From Ga0077527 sp964433345 (GTDB taxonomy: Bacteria > Pseudomonadota > Gammaproteobacteria > Burkholderiales > SG8-41): a stretch of DNA of 64,000 bases. The notes beneath the pieces are model-generated. The model had not been told where the DNA came from. It searched no databases and worked only from the letters and a program-made list of their open reading frames with translations. Shown here piece after piece: positions 1 to 8,778 of the stretch. The translations under genes were made by a program, and so were the position numbers. The DNA is taken from NCBI GenBank assembly GCA_964433345.1, contig CAYSQJ010000007.1, forward strand, positions 62,001 to 126,000, read 5' to 3'. The first letter of the stretch is position 1. The number at the start of each line of letters is the position of its first letter.

Positions 1-444
1 TCGCTTGCTGTGTCCCTTGCGGGGTGCATGGGCTATGTGCCGGGACAGCAATCGTACTGGGATGCGCAAGTGCGAGAGATGTGTGAGAGGGATGGAGGAG
101 TGGAAATTTTAGAGAAAGTAATTTTAACGAAACAGGAAGCTCAACTATTGCCGAGAGTCGATGGAAAAATAGCAACTAGATCAAATTCTAGTGGTTCAGC
201 AAACGATCCCGTTTACTCGGAACGGAAGATTAGTAATCTTAGGGAGTCTAATCCAAGAGTATCTCGTGAAGATGTAGTAGTGATACGACGGTCAGACCGA
301 AAAATGGTGGCCCGCTGGGTGGAGTACGTGCGAATCGGGGGAGACGTACCGACGGGGTTGGAGCATCACTCTTCATTTCGTTGCCCTGACTCAAAAAAAC
401 GTCTCGAAGAATTACAGCACTTGTTTGTTATACAAGGGGGCTAA
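1..444 (+). CDS. Putative lipoprotein, 5' end outside window
   Basis: The frame is open from base 1, so the start lies upstream of the window. The first residues read LAVSLAGC, a good lipobox with the lipidated Cys at residue 9 of the visible part, so the upstream part should be a short signal peptide. The mature part of about 140 residues is polar and charged and has one further Cys pair. I recognise no enzyme family; it resembles small lipoproteins of unknown function in beta- and gammaproteobacteria. It ends 3 bp before the lipase-like gene, so the two are probably co-transcribed and functionally linked (accessory or immunity role is only inference). Base composition is AT-richer than most of the window. 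Confidence 0.6.
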   Translation, partial: SLAVSLAGCMGYVPGQQSYWDAQVREMCERDGGVEILEKVILTKQEAQLLPRVDGKIATRSNSSGSANDPVYSERKISNLRESNPRVSREDVVVIRRSDRKMVARWVEYVRIGGDVPTGLEHHSSFRCPDSKKRLEELQHLFVIQGG

Positions 445-447
445 GCC

Positions 448-1577
448 GTGAGTCAATCTGAGCTTATTTTGAATGCTGCCGAGCTGGCGTTGGCGTCGTA
501 TGCGACTCTGTTGAGGGGTGACACGGGTGCGGATGAGAATAAACGGTTGCTTACAGACGCTGGTCTTGTTTCTACCCAAGCCGCCGCCTTTGCCATCAGA
601 TATCCCACAATAGTCACCCAATTTAACGACCTCACTGCCCCCGACGGCATGGGCACAGGTTTCAACGCGACGGTGTTCATGGATACTGCGGGCCAATTAA
701 CCGTAGCGATCCGTGGGACGGATGATTTATTCGGCAATGACCGTGCGTCAGATTCTGACATCGCGCTTTCGGGCGCGGGCTACGACCAGATCGTCGCAAT
801 GGTGAACTGGTGGGCGCGAGCGTCTGCCCCGACAGACCAGATGGTCAATCAGTATCGTTTGACCGAATTAGCTAATCATCTTGTTCCCGAAGGGGCCGTG
901 GTCCTGCGTGCCGGTACGGCCGAAGATACATCGTATGTGCTGGATGTGGCGCCACAGGCAGCAGGGCTTGAATTGGTTGCAGCGGATGCAACGGTGAACG
1001 TAACCGGCCACAGCTTGGGCGGGCACTTGGCGCTGGCGTTCAAGACGATATTTGCCGGCCAATCCGGGCAAGTGGTGGTATTCAACACGCCTGGGTTCTT
1101 GAGCGGCACCGAGAACCAAGCGTTTTTCGCGAAGCTAGGTGGGTCGATCCCGCCCGATGGCCTGATGGATGACGTGATCAATGTCATTGCGGACGAAGTA
1201 CAGGTCGGTGATTCTCCCTGGAATGCGGTTGCGGGGCTGCGTACCCGGCCTGGCGAACAGGTAAACATTGCCATTGAAAACCAATGGCAGTCTGACGAGA
1301 CTGATCCCCCGGGCTCTCTGAATCACAGCATGGTAGTGCTGACGGATTCGCTGACTGTGTACAAATTGCTCGTAGAGCTTGCTCCGGAAACGGGAGGGGA
1401 TAAATTCACGGCCGACGATTACAAACGCATCCTCAATCAGGTTGTTCAGGGTGCTGCGGCAGGGTATGAGCGAATTATCGATGCTCTCGAAAAACTTTTT
1501 TTGAATGACGCTCAATTATTAAGTGTTGGGAACAGCGCCGCTCAAAGGGAGGGGCTTTACCAGGCAATTAAAAAATT
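448..1577 (+). pseudogene. Lipase-like alpha/beta hydrolase, 3' end cut by IS
   Basis: GTG start 3 bp after the lipoprotein stop. The product has a GHSLGGHLA nucleophile elbow (Ser near residue 193), typical of class 3-type lipases found as the N-terminal domain of long secreted proteins, many with calcium-binding repeats. The last native-looking residues are ...GLYQAIKK at about 1575. The frame then enters the insertion sequence and continues to a chance stop at 1839, adding about 85 residues of IS-derived sequence. No convincing continuation of the hydrolase is visible after the IS at 2413. I therefore call it a truncated gene; catalytic Asp and His are not assigned. AT-rich codon use suggests horizontal transfer. 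Confidence 0.65.
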
Positions 1578-1601
1578 GGTAATTAGGGCGTTTCGTAACC
1601 A
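1578..1601 (+). repeat. Left terminal inverted repeat of the IS
   Basis: 24 bp, starting GGTAATTAGGGCG and ending CGTAACCA; mirrored at 2389-2412 with three central mismatches (TTT versus AAA). Confidence 0.85.
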
Positions 1602-1621
1602 TAGGTATAAGGTAAGTGCCT

Positions 1622-2407
1622 ATGGCAATTGGGAAAAACAGTCATTTCAGCTGTGCGGCCAACTTTTTGAGGGGCCGCAAGTGCATTTTCTGCGGTTCGT
1701 TCAAGGTGTTGCGCACGGCCCGCGGGTATGTGAAATGCCGCAACTGCGGCAAGTCGAAAAGTGTCTCGCGGTTGCGTCGCGAGATCGCAATCTTGCAAGG
1801 GTTCTACCAGTTGCAGCCGGCCTATCGGCTGGCCAGTGACCTGGGGCTGGACATCAAAGTGGTGAGCCGGGTCTACCAGCGTTTGCGCGAAGCCCTGTTC
1901 CATTTGTGCGAATTGGAGGGCGGCAAACTCAAGGGAGAGATCGAACTGGACGAGGCCTATTTCGGCGGCCGGCGTAAAGGCAGACGCGGTCGAGGTGCCG
2001 CCGGCAAGAGCGTCGTTTTCGGTCTTCTCGAGAGGGAAGGACGGGTCTACACCAAGGTCGTCGAATCGGTCTCCGCCGAGGTCTTGATGAATCACATCAA
2101 GGCGCGCACCCGCAAGGGCTCGGTCTACTACACCGATGCCTTCCGGGGTTATCGCTCCTTGCGCCGATTCGGCAAGCACCATACGGTCAGTCATCACAAA
2201 ACGTTAGTCGACAAACGCACCAAAAATCACATCAACGGCATCGAGGGCTTCTGGAGTTATGCTAAGCACATCCTCTACAACTATCGCGGCGTCTCGAAGT
2301 ATCACTTCCCGATGTATTTGAAAGAAATCGAATACCGTTTTAACCACCGAAAAGAGAACATCTTTAAGCAGTTCCTGAAAATCTATTTTGGTTACGTTTC
2401 GCCCTAA
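1622..2407 (+). CDS. IS1595 (ISXO2-like) transposase
   Basis: 261 residues. The N terminus has a zinc ribbon with two CxxC pairs (CIFC and CRNC, about residues 22-42). The ISXO2-like catalytic domain follows, with the acidic motifs ELDEAYFGG, YYTDAFRGY and an NGIEGFWSYAK block, giving the expected DDE/DDN-type residues. Length and motif order match complete IS1595-family transposases, and the gene lies between the two inverted repeats, so the element may still be active. I chose the ATG at 1622 over the GTG at 1616; neither has a strong ribosome binding site. Confidence 0.9.
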   Translation: MAIGKNSHFSCAANFLRGRKCIFCGSFKVLRTARGYVKCRNCGKSKSVSRLRREIAILQGFYQLQPAYRLASDLGLDIKVVSRVYQRLREALFHLCELEGGKLKGEIELDEAYFGGRRKGRRGRGAAGKSVVFGLLEREGRVYTKVVESVSAEVLMNHIKARTRKGSVYYTDAFRGYRSLRRFGKHHTVSHHKTLVDKRTKNHINGIEGFWSYAKHILYNYRGVSKYHFPMYLKEIEYRFNHRKENIFKQFLKIYFGYVSP

Positions 2408-2412
2408 TTACC
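2389..2412 (-). repeat. Right terminal inverted repeat of the IS
   Basis: Partner of 1578-1601. It overlaps the transposase stop codon region and ends ...CCCTAATTACC. Confidence 0.85.
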
Positions 2413-2715
2413 AAAAATGAAAATGGCCATGCAAACTGTTTTCAAACGACCACTTTGCGGAGTTTGACCGACCAACATCAATATGGTCACATGAAAGCTG
2501 AAGTTGCAGCCGTCGTTTTCTGTACAGAAACCTGGAGGAGGTTGGTATGGGATTAATGCGAGTCGCGGCCTGTTTGCTTTCGCCAATAGTGGATCGATCT
2601 CCATGATCCGGGGCGGCCGCTACGCACTGTATTGCCTGGTAACGTGTGAACCGAAGTGCCGTCGTACACGGGGCAGGGGCAGGACGCCGATCCCCATGAT
2701 TTTCGGGAGCACAAG
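2413..2715. other. Intergenic stretch after the IS
   Basis: About 300 bp between the IS and the dioxygenase gene. I see no gene of credible length. It contains a 19-codon ORF (2547-2606) preceded by GGAGGAGG, too short to support. The proximal 60 bp are AT-rich like the island; the distal part has the GC content of the chromosome, so the island boundary probably lies near 2500-2600. Confidence 0.4.
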
Positions 2716-3750
2716 ATGATTTCTACACGTCAGCATATTACCAGTCCCGACGCCTGGGTCGGGTCGCAAATGCAGCGGGATCCCGCATGGATCTGCCAAC
2801 TAGATTGTGGTGATATCGCCGAAATCGATGCAGCACTGAATCGAGTGAAGCGCGATGGCCTGCGCATTCCCTTTGAGTCAGCCGGTTTTCCGTTGCCAGG
2901 ACTGCAGGCGAAGCTCGACGGCATCCTCGACGAAATCGAGCATGGTCGCGGCTTCCAGCTGATTCGCGGGATTCCCCGCCAGCGCTACAGCGACGAGGAT
3001 TGCGAGTTGATCTACTGGGGCGTCACCAGTTATTTCGGCACGCCGGTGTCGCAGAACGCGCGCGGTCACCTGCTGGGGCATGTCCGGGATGAAGGCCGTC
3101 AGATCGAGGATCCGAACGCGCGCGCCTATCAGACAAACGTCCGCATGGATTTCCATACTGACATGCTGCCGATCGATGTGCTTGGGCTGTTCTGCCTGCG
3201 TACCGCAAAGTCCGGAGGTGCGAGCAAGCTGACCAGTGCGCTGACCATTCATAATGTGCTGCGTGAGGAGAGGCCGGACTTGCTGGAGGCGCTCTACGGC
3301 CCGTTTCATCTCGACTGGCGCGGCGAAGAGCCTGTTGGCGAGCAGCCATGGTTCAGCATTCCGATGTTCAGCGAGTCAAAGGGAAAAATCACCACTCGCA
3401 TCTGCAGCCTGGTTTATTACGAGTCGGCAGCGCGTTTCGGCGAACAATATCGACCGACGGCACTGCAGCGCGAAGCCCTGCTCGCTGTGCAGGAAATCGC
3501 CAATCGACCGGAACTGATGCTGACCATGGATTTTCAGGAGGGCGACATCCAACTCATCAACAACCACACCATGCTGCACGCGCGCGAGGCTTACGAGGAT
3601 TACCCGGAGCCCGGGCGCCAGCGCCACCTGCTGCGGATGTGGATTGCAGTGCCGGATGAGAAACGCCGCCCGCTGGCCGAGGGGCTGGCCAACCGCTATC
3701 GCTGGGTGCAAAGCGGCGGCATTCCGGCGAAGTCCCGGGCCGCCGCCTGA
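2716..3750 (+). CDS. TauD/TfdA-family 2-oxoglutarate-dependent dioxygenase
   Basis: 344 residues. Iron ligands are visible as H147-x-D149 (FHTD) and H288 (MLHAREAY), with the following Arg expected to bind 2-oxoglutarate. The fold family oxidises small substrates with Fe(II) and 2-oxoglutarate; the substrate cannot be told from sequence. ATG at 2716 is preceded by GGGAG six bases upstream; the longer frame from 2656 has no such signal. It is followed 31 bp later by a Bug-type receptor on the same strand, which suggests uptake and oxidation of an organic acid or related compound. Confidence 0.88.
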   Translation: MISTRQHITSPDAWVGSQMQRDPAWICQLDCGDIAEIDAALNRVKRDGLRIPFESAGFPLPGLQAKLDGILDEIEHGRGFQLIRGIPRQRYSDEDCELIYWGVTSYFGTPVSQNARGHLLGHVRDEGRQIEDPNARAYQTNVRMDFHTDMLPIDVLGLFCLRTAKSGGASKLTSALTIHNVLREERPDLLEALYGPFHLDWRGEEPVGEQPWFSIPMFSESKGKITTRICSLVYYESAARFGEQYRPTALQREALLAVQEIANRPELMLTMDFQEGDIQLINNHTMLHAREAYEDYPEPGRQRHLLRMWIAVPDEKRRPLAEGLANRYRWVQSGGIPAKSRAAA

Positions 3751-3781
3751 AGTTGCTTGGACTCACTTGACTGGAGGAACC

Positions 3782-4756
3782 ATGAAGCTGCGCGCAACAC
3801 TGTACTGCCTGCTCACGGCCGCGATGGCACCCTTTGTCGACACCATACAGGCACAGCCTTATCCGGCAAAACCGATCCGCATCGTGGTGCCATTCCCGGC
3901 CGGTGGCAACGCCGACATATTCGCGCGCGCCTACGCGCAGAAACTGGGCGATGCGTGGAAACAGACGCCGATTGTTGATAATCGCGCTGGAGCGGCCGGC
4001 ATCATCGGCACCCAGTTTGTCGCGAGATCTCCTGCGGACGGCTATACGCTGCTTTTCGGGACCACCGGCACCCACACCACCAACCCGGCAGTTTACGCAA
4101 GACTGCCGTATGATCCGGTTAAGGATTTTTCTCCGGTAAGCAACTTCGCGGATTCACCTTTCCTGCTGGTGGTGCACCCCACCGTACCGGCAAACACGCT
4201 GCAGGGCCTTGTTGCGCTGGCGAAATCCCGGCCTGGGCAACTCGACTACGCGTCTTTCGGTGCCGGCAGTTCGGCACATCTCGCGGGTGAGATGCTGCGC
4301 ACGATGGCGGGCATCAATATCGTGCACGTCGCCTACAAAGGTGGCCCGCCCGCAGTTACCGATCTGGTCGGTGGCCATGTGTCGCTGATGTTCAACTCGC
4401 TGCCGGCAGTGCTGCCGCTGGTCAAGGCCGAGAGGCTGCGTGCGCTGGCGGTGGCTTCCGCCAAGCGCGTACCGACGCTGCCCGAGCTGCCGACCTTTAC
4501 CGAGGCTGGGTTGGCCGGCTTTGAGGCGGGCTCCTGGTACGGGGTGCTTGCGCCAGCCGGCACGCCGCGCGAAGCCATCACCAAACTGCATGCCGAGACC
4601 GTGCGCATGCTGGCGCTGCCAGACATCAGGCAGAAGCTTGCAACGGAGGGCGCCGAGGCCATCGGCAATACGCCGGAAGAATTCGCGGCCCAGATACAGC
4701 GCGACATGACGCGCTGGGCCAAGGTGGCGCGGGACGCGAAGATTCCGAAGCAGTAA
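3782..4756 (+). CDS. Bug/TctC-family tripartite tricarboxylate receptor
   Basis: 324 residues with a cleavable signal peptide (MKLRATLYCLL...IQA) and the signature start of the mature domain, YPAKPIRIVVPFPAGG, followed by NADIFAR and the DGYTLLFGT block. These are periplasmic solute-binding proteins that deliver carboxylates and related ligands, and are greatly expanded in Burkholderiales. Start is ATG 3782 with GGAGGAAC just upstream. No TctA/TctB membrane genes are adjacent, as is common for orphan Bug proteins. Probably co-transcribed with the dioxygenase at 2716. Confidence 0.93.
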   Translation: MKLRATLYCLLTAAMAPFVDTIQAQPYPAKPIRIVVPFPAGGNADIFARAYAQKLGDAWKQTPIVDNRAGAAGIIGTQFVARSPADGYTLLFGTTGTHTTNPAVYARLPYDPVKDFSPVSNFADSPFLLVVHPTVPANTLQGLVALAKSRPGQLDYASFGAGSSAHLAGEMLRTMAGINIVHVAYKGGPPAVTDLVGGHVSLMFNSLPAVLPLVKAERLRALAVASAKRVPTLPELPTFTEAGLAGFEAGSWYGVLAPAGTPREAITKLHAETVRMLALPDIRQKLATEGAEAIGNTPEEFAAQIQRDMTRWAKVARDAKIPKQ

Positions 4757-4774
4757 TGCACGCAGCTCAGTGAC

Positions 4775-4807
4775 CATGAAAAAGCCGCCCGCAGGCGGCT
4801 TTTTCAT
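4775..4807. terminator. Bidirectional rho-independent terminator
   Basis: Hairpin AAAAAGCCGCC-CGCA-GGCGGCTTTTT between two convergent genes, with A and T tracts on either side so it can work in both directions. Confidence 0.9.
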
Positions 4808-4819
4808 GGCGGGGGACCA

Positions 4820-5887
4820 TCAGGCCTTTTTGCGGTTCTTTTCCAGCCAGCCGTCGACCAGGGCAACGGTCTGGTCGACCACATCAAGCTGCATGCCCTT
4901 CTGCGCGGCGATGGTCTTTACCAGGCGGTCGACACGCTCGATATTGGGCGCGCCAGCGGCCAGGGCGCGTGCGGCTGAGGACGGACTTCCGAGCGACAGT
5001 GCGGCATTGGCGTATTTCTCGAAAGGCACCATGTCCTTCTCGCTGGATCCCAGCGAGACGCAAAGCCTGACCACCCACTCGTAGACCGCGCGCGAGGCGG
5101 CGATGTCGGAGTGAACGGCTTCCTTGATCGGGCGCATCGCATCCTTCTGCACGCAGCGGTAATTGCCGGCGATCAGCATCGCCCACTTCGCCAGGGGCAC
5201 GAATACCGAGTCATGTACCTTGAGCTTGACCGGCAGTTCGATTTTGCTGCCGTCGCTCGGGTCGAAGCGCACGGCCTCGATGTCAGCCTCGAGTTGGCGC
5301 AGGATCGCGGTGTGCGCGTCGGAGTCGAAACGTGCGGACTTGAAGTTGGTCGGCAGGCGCACCTGAAGCACATTGACCTTTTCCTCCGGTGGCCGGAAGG
5401 CCTGGGGATCGGGGCTGCACAGCGTCAGGGTCTTCGGGTCGAAACTGTCCCAGACCGAAGCGTCGGTGTAGCAGTCGCGGCAGGCATTGGCATCGAGGCC
5501 GGGTATGCGCTTGAGATAGGGCAGCGGCGGCATGTTCATGATCGACATGCAGGGCACACGCGACTTTGCCACGCGATCCAGCAGCTCGCGCACGCCCGGC
5601 GAACGGTACTGGGGCTCCTGCATTGCCAGCACGATCAGGTCGTAGTCCGCGGGGTCGGCTGACTCGGGGCCACCGGCCGAAAGCTTTCCGGGCAATTTCC
5701 GCGAGCTGATTTCGATCAGGCCCTCGCGACCCTTGACCGGCATGCGCACGATGGCGCCTTCCGCGTTGAAAAGCTCGGCTTCGGCGGGCAGGCAGATCAT
5801 TTTCACGGTATGGCCGGCGAGCAGCAGCTTGGTGGCGAGCAGGGAGCCGTACGAGGCGCCGAGGATCAGAATCTTGTAAGTACGCAT
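4820..5887 (-). CDS. PanE/ApbA-like NAD(P)-binding reductase family protein
   Basis: 355 residues. It begins with a Rossmann dinucleotide motif (ILILGASYGSLLATKL), then a central VLAMQEPQY region and a C-terminal helical domain with a conserved Lys/Asn-type pocket (KWAMLIAGN), as in ketopantoate reductase-related proteins. It is longer than PanE (about 300), so a different substrate is likely. ATG at 5887 follows AAGGAAAG; the longer frame to 5971 lacks support. It is convergent with the Bug receptor and shares its terminator. Confidence 0.7.
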   Translation of the reverse strand: MRTYKILILGASYGSLLATKLLLAGHTVKMICLPAEAELFNAEGAIVRMPVKGREGLIEISSRKLPGKLSAGGPESADPADYDLIVLAMQEPQYRSPGVRELLDRVAKSRVPCMSIMNMPPLPYLKRIPGLDANACRDCYTDASVWDSFDPKTLTLCSPDPQAFRPPEEKVNVLQVRLPTNFKSARFDSDAHTAILRQLEADIEAVRFDPSDGSKIELPVKLKVHDSVFVPLAKWAMLIAGNYRCVQKDAMRPIKEAVHSDIAASRAVYEWVVRLCVSLGSSEKDMVPFEKYANAALSLGSPSSAARALAAGAPNIERVDRLVKTIAAQKGMQLDVVDQTVALVDGWLEKNRKKA

Positions 5888-6135
5888 CAATACTTTCCTT
5901 ATCGTGGAATCGCGAAACTGCGGAAGGGCAGGCTGCACGGGGGCAAAACACTGAGCCTGCGGCAGCCGCAATGTTAGTCAGTTAGTCAGGCGCGTGCAAT
6001 GACGCACCACCAGATGAAACGCCGGTTTGCGCCGCAGCGCAGCAATGACGCCATCGTGGAAGGCAAACTTCAGTGCGGGATTCGGGACCGGATTTGTATG
6101 TTGTTATCATTGCCTGTCCCGACTGTCGCCTGCCC

Positions 6136-6273
6136 ATGATGACCTGGAATCGTCGCCGAATGCTCAAAACCGCCCTCGCCGGGGGTGGGCTGTTGCTGTC
6201 GGGGTTTCAGGTTGGCGCGCAGGAGGGCATTGCACTGCTGCGCGTGCCACGTCGGACGCTGGCGGCACACTGA
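6136..6273 (+). other. Orphan Tat-type signal peptide ORF (possible gene remnant)
   Basis: A 45-codon ORF starts MMTWNRRRMLKTALAGGG, a twin-arginine-like n-region and hydrophobic core, ends the leader at VGAQ, and stops 17 codons later at TGA. No mature domain follows. It lies in the 440-bp gap between the PanE-like gene and the membrane protein at 6328. Either it is a decayed exported protein or a tiny unknown protein. Confidence 0.3.
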
Positions 6274-6327
6274 GGCTGCTGGCGAGACGGACACATTGCG
6301 CGGCAGGGAATACGACGGGAGGTCAGC

Positions 6328-6615
6328 ATGACGGGGATGTCGGTTGGAATACTGATTGCGGTTGCCGCGGTGCTGCTGCTCGCGGCAACGGCACTGATGC
6401 TGGTCATGGTCCTGCAATTGCGCGCGATGCGCCGCGAGGTCGAATCAACGCGGCTGCAGCTCGCGAAAATGGACTGGGGCGTGATGTTGCTGAACGGCGT
6501 GCAGCAACTGAAGCAGGCGACCGTCGCACTGGAGCAGATCGACAAGCGCCTGCAGAAGCTTGAGGCTATCGAGAAGGTGCAGCTGTCGCACATCAATCTG
6601 CGGCAGGGGCAGTGA
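6328..6615 (+). CDS. Small membrane-anchored coiled-coil protein
   Basis: 95 residues: one N-terminal membrane segment (about residues 5-30, VGILIAVAAVLLLAATALMLVMV) followed by a charged helix with heptad-like spacing. No known domain. ATG 6328 is well placed behind GGGAGG. A strong terminator follows directly, so it is a real single-gene unit or the end of a short one. Function unknown. Confidence 0.65.
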   Translation: MTGMSVGILIAVAAVLLLAATALMLVMVLQLRAMRREVESTRLQLAKMDWGVMLLNGVQQLKQATVALEQIDKRLQKLEAIEKVQLSHINLRQGQ

Positions 6616-6627
6616 ACCGGGAGGGAT

Positions 6628-6657
6628 AAAAAAAGCGGCCACCGGGCCGCTTTTTTT
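6628..6657. terminator. Bidirectional rho-independent terminator
   Basis: AAAAAAAGCGGCC-ACC-GGGCCGCTTTTTTT between the small membrane protein and the convergent FAH gene. Confidence 0.92.
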
Positions 6658-6671
6658 GCATGACATCAGGC

Positions 6672-7619
6672 TCAGGGGGCGACGATCCGGTTGCGCAGCA
6701 CCATTTCCGGCTGCTCAAACGCGCATTCGACGACGTCGCCCGGTTTCAGGTACAGCGCCTCCGCATCGGCCTTGCCCACCGCGACACCGCCCGGTGCGCC
6801 GGTGGCGAACATGTCGCCCGGTTGCAGGTCGAGCAGGCGCGAGAAATGCGGAATGATGTCCGCCAGCTTCCAGATCTGGTCACTGGTGTTGACGCGCATG
6901 CGCTGCACGCCGTTGACGCTGCAGGTGACCCAGATGTTGTAGGGATCGGGCACTTCGTCCATGGTGATGATGTAGGGGCCCAGCGGACCGAATGACGGCG
7001 CGTTTTTCGAGGTCCAGAAGCGCGAACCGGACGCGACCTCGGCCTTCTGGGTGTCGCGGCAGGTCAGGTCGTTGAGGATGGTGATGCCGGCGATGTAACT
7101 TGCCGCATCCTCCTTTTTTGCATGGCGCGCAGCCTTGCCCAGCACGAACACCATTTCCGGCTCGTAGTCGAGGCGGTTCACCGTTTCGCGCCGCGGCACG
7201 TCTGCGCCGTGGCCGGTCAGGCAGGAATTGAGCTTGATGAAGCCGGTGGGTTCTCCCGGCATTTCCTTGATCAGGTCGTTCTTGCGCAGTTCCTCGAGAT
7301 GGGTGCGGTAGTTCTTGCCGACGCAGAGAAACTTGTCAGCGTCGGGAATCGGGGGCAGGAAACGTACCGCGGACTCCGGAGCCAGCGTCGTCGCATCGAG
7401 CTTGCCGGCATTCTTGCTGGCGAATGCCAGCACGGCGCGGGCGCGGGCGAGCCCGGCTTCGCCCAGGGCCAGCAGGCCTTTCATGGAGGCGGGTATCAGG
7501 GCCTTGCCGTCGCCGAGAGCGGCTTCACCGGCGACGAGGTCAAGCAGCTTGCCTTCGAGCAGTGCGCCGATACGGACGGTGCCAGGGTCGGATAGAAGGG
7601 TGTAAGTAGCCAGTCGCAT
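6672..7619 (-). CDS. Fumarylacetoacetate hydrolase (FAH) family protein
   Basis: 315 residues. The C-terminal two thirds hold the FAH fold: the substrate/metal region FLCVGKNYRTH, the acidic metal ligands in DYEPEMVFVLGK and LNDLTCRD, and the closing GVAVGK...LKPGD block. Members hydrolyse or decarboxylate C-C bonds in catabolic acids, for example homoprotocatechuate isomerase/decarboxylases and acylpyruvases. The ATG at 7619 follows GAGGAAC. It stands next to a LysR gene in the same direction 110 bp upstream, but that regulator has its own leader, so co-regulation is uncertain. Confidence 0.88.
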   Translation of the reverse strand: MRLATYTLLSDPGTVRIGALLEGKLLDLVAGEAALGDGKALIPASMKGLLALGEAGLARARAVLAFASKNAGKLDATTLAPESAVRFLPPIPDADKFLCVGKNYRTHLEELRKNDLIKEMPGEPTGFIKLNSCLTGHGADVPRRETVNRLDYEPEMVFVLGKAARHAKKEDAASYIAGITILNDLTCRDTQKAEVASGSRFWTSKNAPSFGPLGPYIITMDEVPDPYNIWVTCSVNGVQRMRVNTSDQIWKLADIIPHFSRLLDLQPGDMFATGAPGGVAVGKADAEALYLKPGDVVECAFEQPEMVLRNRIVAP

Positions 7620-7728
7620 TGCGGGTTCCTCAAATGAAAAGCGGCGCCTGCGCGCCGCCGGATTCGGTTACGGTCGAGGCCGGTATTTTACGGCCTCGAC
7701 CGGGATGCATGCCAGTTTCCCGGCAGGA

Positions 7729-8676
7729 TCAGGGTTGCGACAGGTGTTCGAACACCAGTTTCCGCGATTCCGCCAGCATGAAATCGAGGAAGGCCCGGGC
7801 TGCAAGCGACAGCTGCTTGGCTGCGGGATGAACGATCACCCAGGGCCGGTCGACGGGAAATCCCTCAACGTCGAGCACGGCGACCTGTTCGTGCGGCACG
7901 TCGAGGCCCAGCGTGTAGCGTGACATGAGTGACACGCCGAGGCCGGCGATGATCGCCTGCTTGATGGCTTCGTTGCTCGACAGTTCCATGCGTATCCGCG
8001 GCTCGCAGCCTCGGGATTCGAAAATCTCGCGAACCATGCTGCGTGCGCCGGAGCCGGGTTCGCGGATCAGGAAGGGTTCCGCGGCGAAGCGCGAAAACGG
8101 GATGTTTTTCTCCTTTGCCAGGGGGTGGTCGGCGTGTGCAAAAGGCACCACGGGATTGGGCAGCAGGGGATGGACGACGATGTCGCGGCCCTCGGGCGCG
8201 CAGGCGAAGATGTACAGGTCATCGAGGTTTCTCGACATCCGTTCAAGCAGCGTGCTGCGGTTCTGGATCTGCAGGGATACTTCCAGCCCGGGGTGCCGGC
8301 TGACGAATTCGGCCAGCATTCGCGGCGCGAAGTATTCTCCCGTGGTGCTGACCGCGAGCTGCAGCCGCCCGGCCTCGAGTCCGCGCAGGTCACCGAGGCG
8401 CCGCTCGACTCCCGCCAGGGTGCCGAACATTTCCATGCATCCGGCATGGAGGACGCGGCCTGCGTCGGTCAGCTGGATGCGTTTGCCGACCTGTTCGATC
8501 AGCGGCAGGCCCACGGTTTCGGTGAGCTTTTTCATCTGCACCGACACCGTGGGCTGGGCCATGAAAAGTTCCTCTGCGGCCTTGGTGAAGCTGCCCAGGC
8601 GGACCACGGCTTCAAAAACGCTGAGTTGGGGCAGCATCCCGTGCTTCAGGTAGCGCCGGATCGCGGATTGCGGCAT
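7729..8676 (-). CDS. LysR-family transcriptional regulator with riboswitch-like leader
   Basis: 315 residues. An N-terminal winged helix-turn-helix (about residues 18-77; SFTKAAEELFMAQPTVSVQMKKL) is followed by a LysR substrate-binding domain. ATG 8676 is preceded by AGAGGAAC. The ligand is unknown. The 5' leader on this strand contains a second yybP-ykoY-like element (8779-8930) and a promoter at 8963-8991, so expression may respond to manganese. It is divergent from the TerC/Alx gene, which has the same type of leader. Regulation of that neighbour by this protein is a reasonable inference. Confidence 0.92.
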   Translation of the reverse strand: MPQSAIRRYLKHGMLPQLSVFEAVVRLGSFTKAAEELFMAQPTVSVQMKKLTETVGLPLIEQVGKRIQLTDAGRVLHAGCMEMFGTLAGVERRLGDLRGLEAGRLQLAVSTTGEYFAPRMLAEFVSRHPGLEVSLQIQNRSTLLERMSRNLDDLYIFACAPEGRDIVVHPLLPNPVVPFAHADHPLAKEKNIPFSRFAAEPFLIREPGSGARSMVREIFESRGCEPRIRMELSSNEAIKQAIIAGLGVSLMSRYTLGLDVPHEQVAVLDVEGFPVDRPWVIVHPAAKQLSLAARAFLDFMLAESRKLVFEHLSQP

Positions 8677-8778
8677 GTCGTTCCTCTCGCTGCAGAACCA
8701 ATCGTCAACTGCCGCGCCCCGTCACTGCAGGAGCGGCCCGGGCCTGCACGGGTAAAGACGGCCTGGGGGAGACGGACC

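Larger units (their letters stand above)
1578..2412 (+). mobile_element. IS1595-family insertion sequence, intact
   Basis: An 835-bp element bounded by 24-bp imperfect terminal inverted repeats: 1578-1601 and 2389-2412 match at 21 of 24 positions, beginning GGTAATTAGGGCG. It carries one complete transposase gene. IS1595 elements normally make an 8-bp target duplication; here the flanks are AAAAAATT on the left and AAAAATGA on the right, which match only partly, so a clean duplication is not present. The element lies at the end of the lipase-like gene and truncates it or changes its C terminus. Confidence 0.85.

Noticed and set aside
1570..2420. Exact 8-bp target duplication of the IS
   Set aside because: Flanking octamers AAAAAATT and AAAAATGA differ at two positions; poly-A makes partial identity uninformative.
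6073..6615. Readthrough of TGA at 6271 as a third selenoprotein
   Set aside because: The two flanking ORFs are in one frame, but the join (AAH-U-GCW) matches no known Sec motif, and the downstream gene has its own strong ribosome site.
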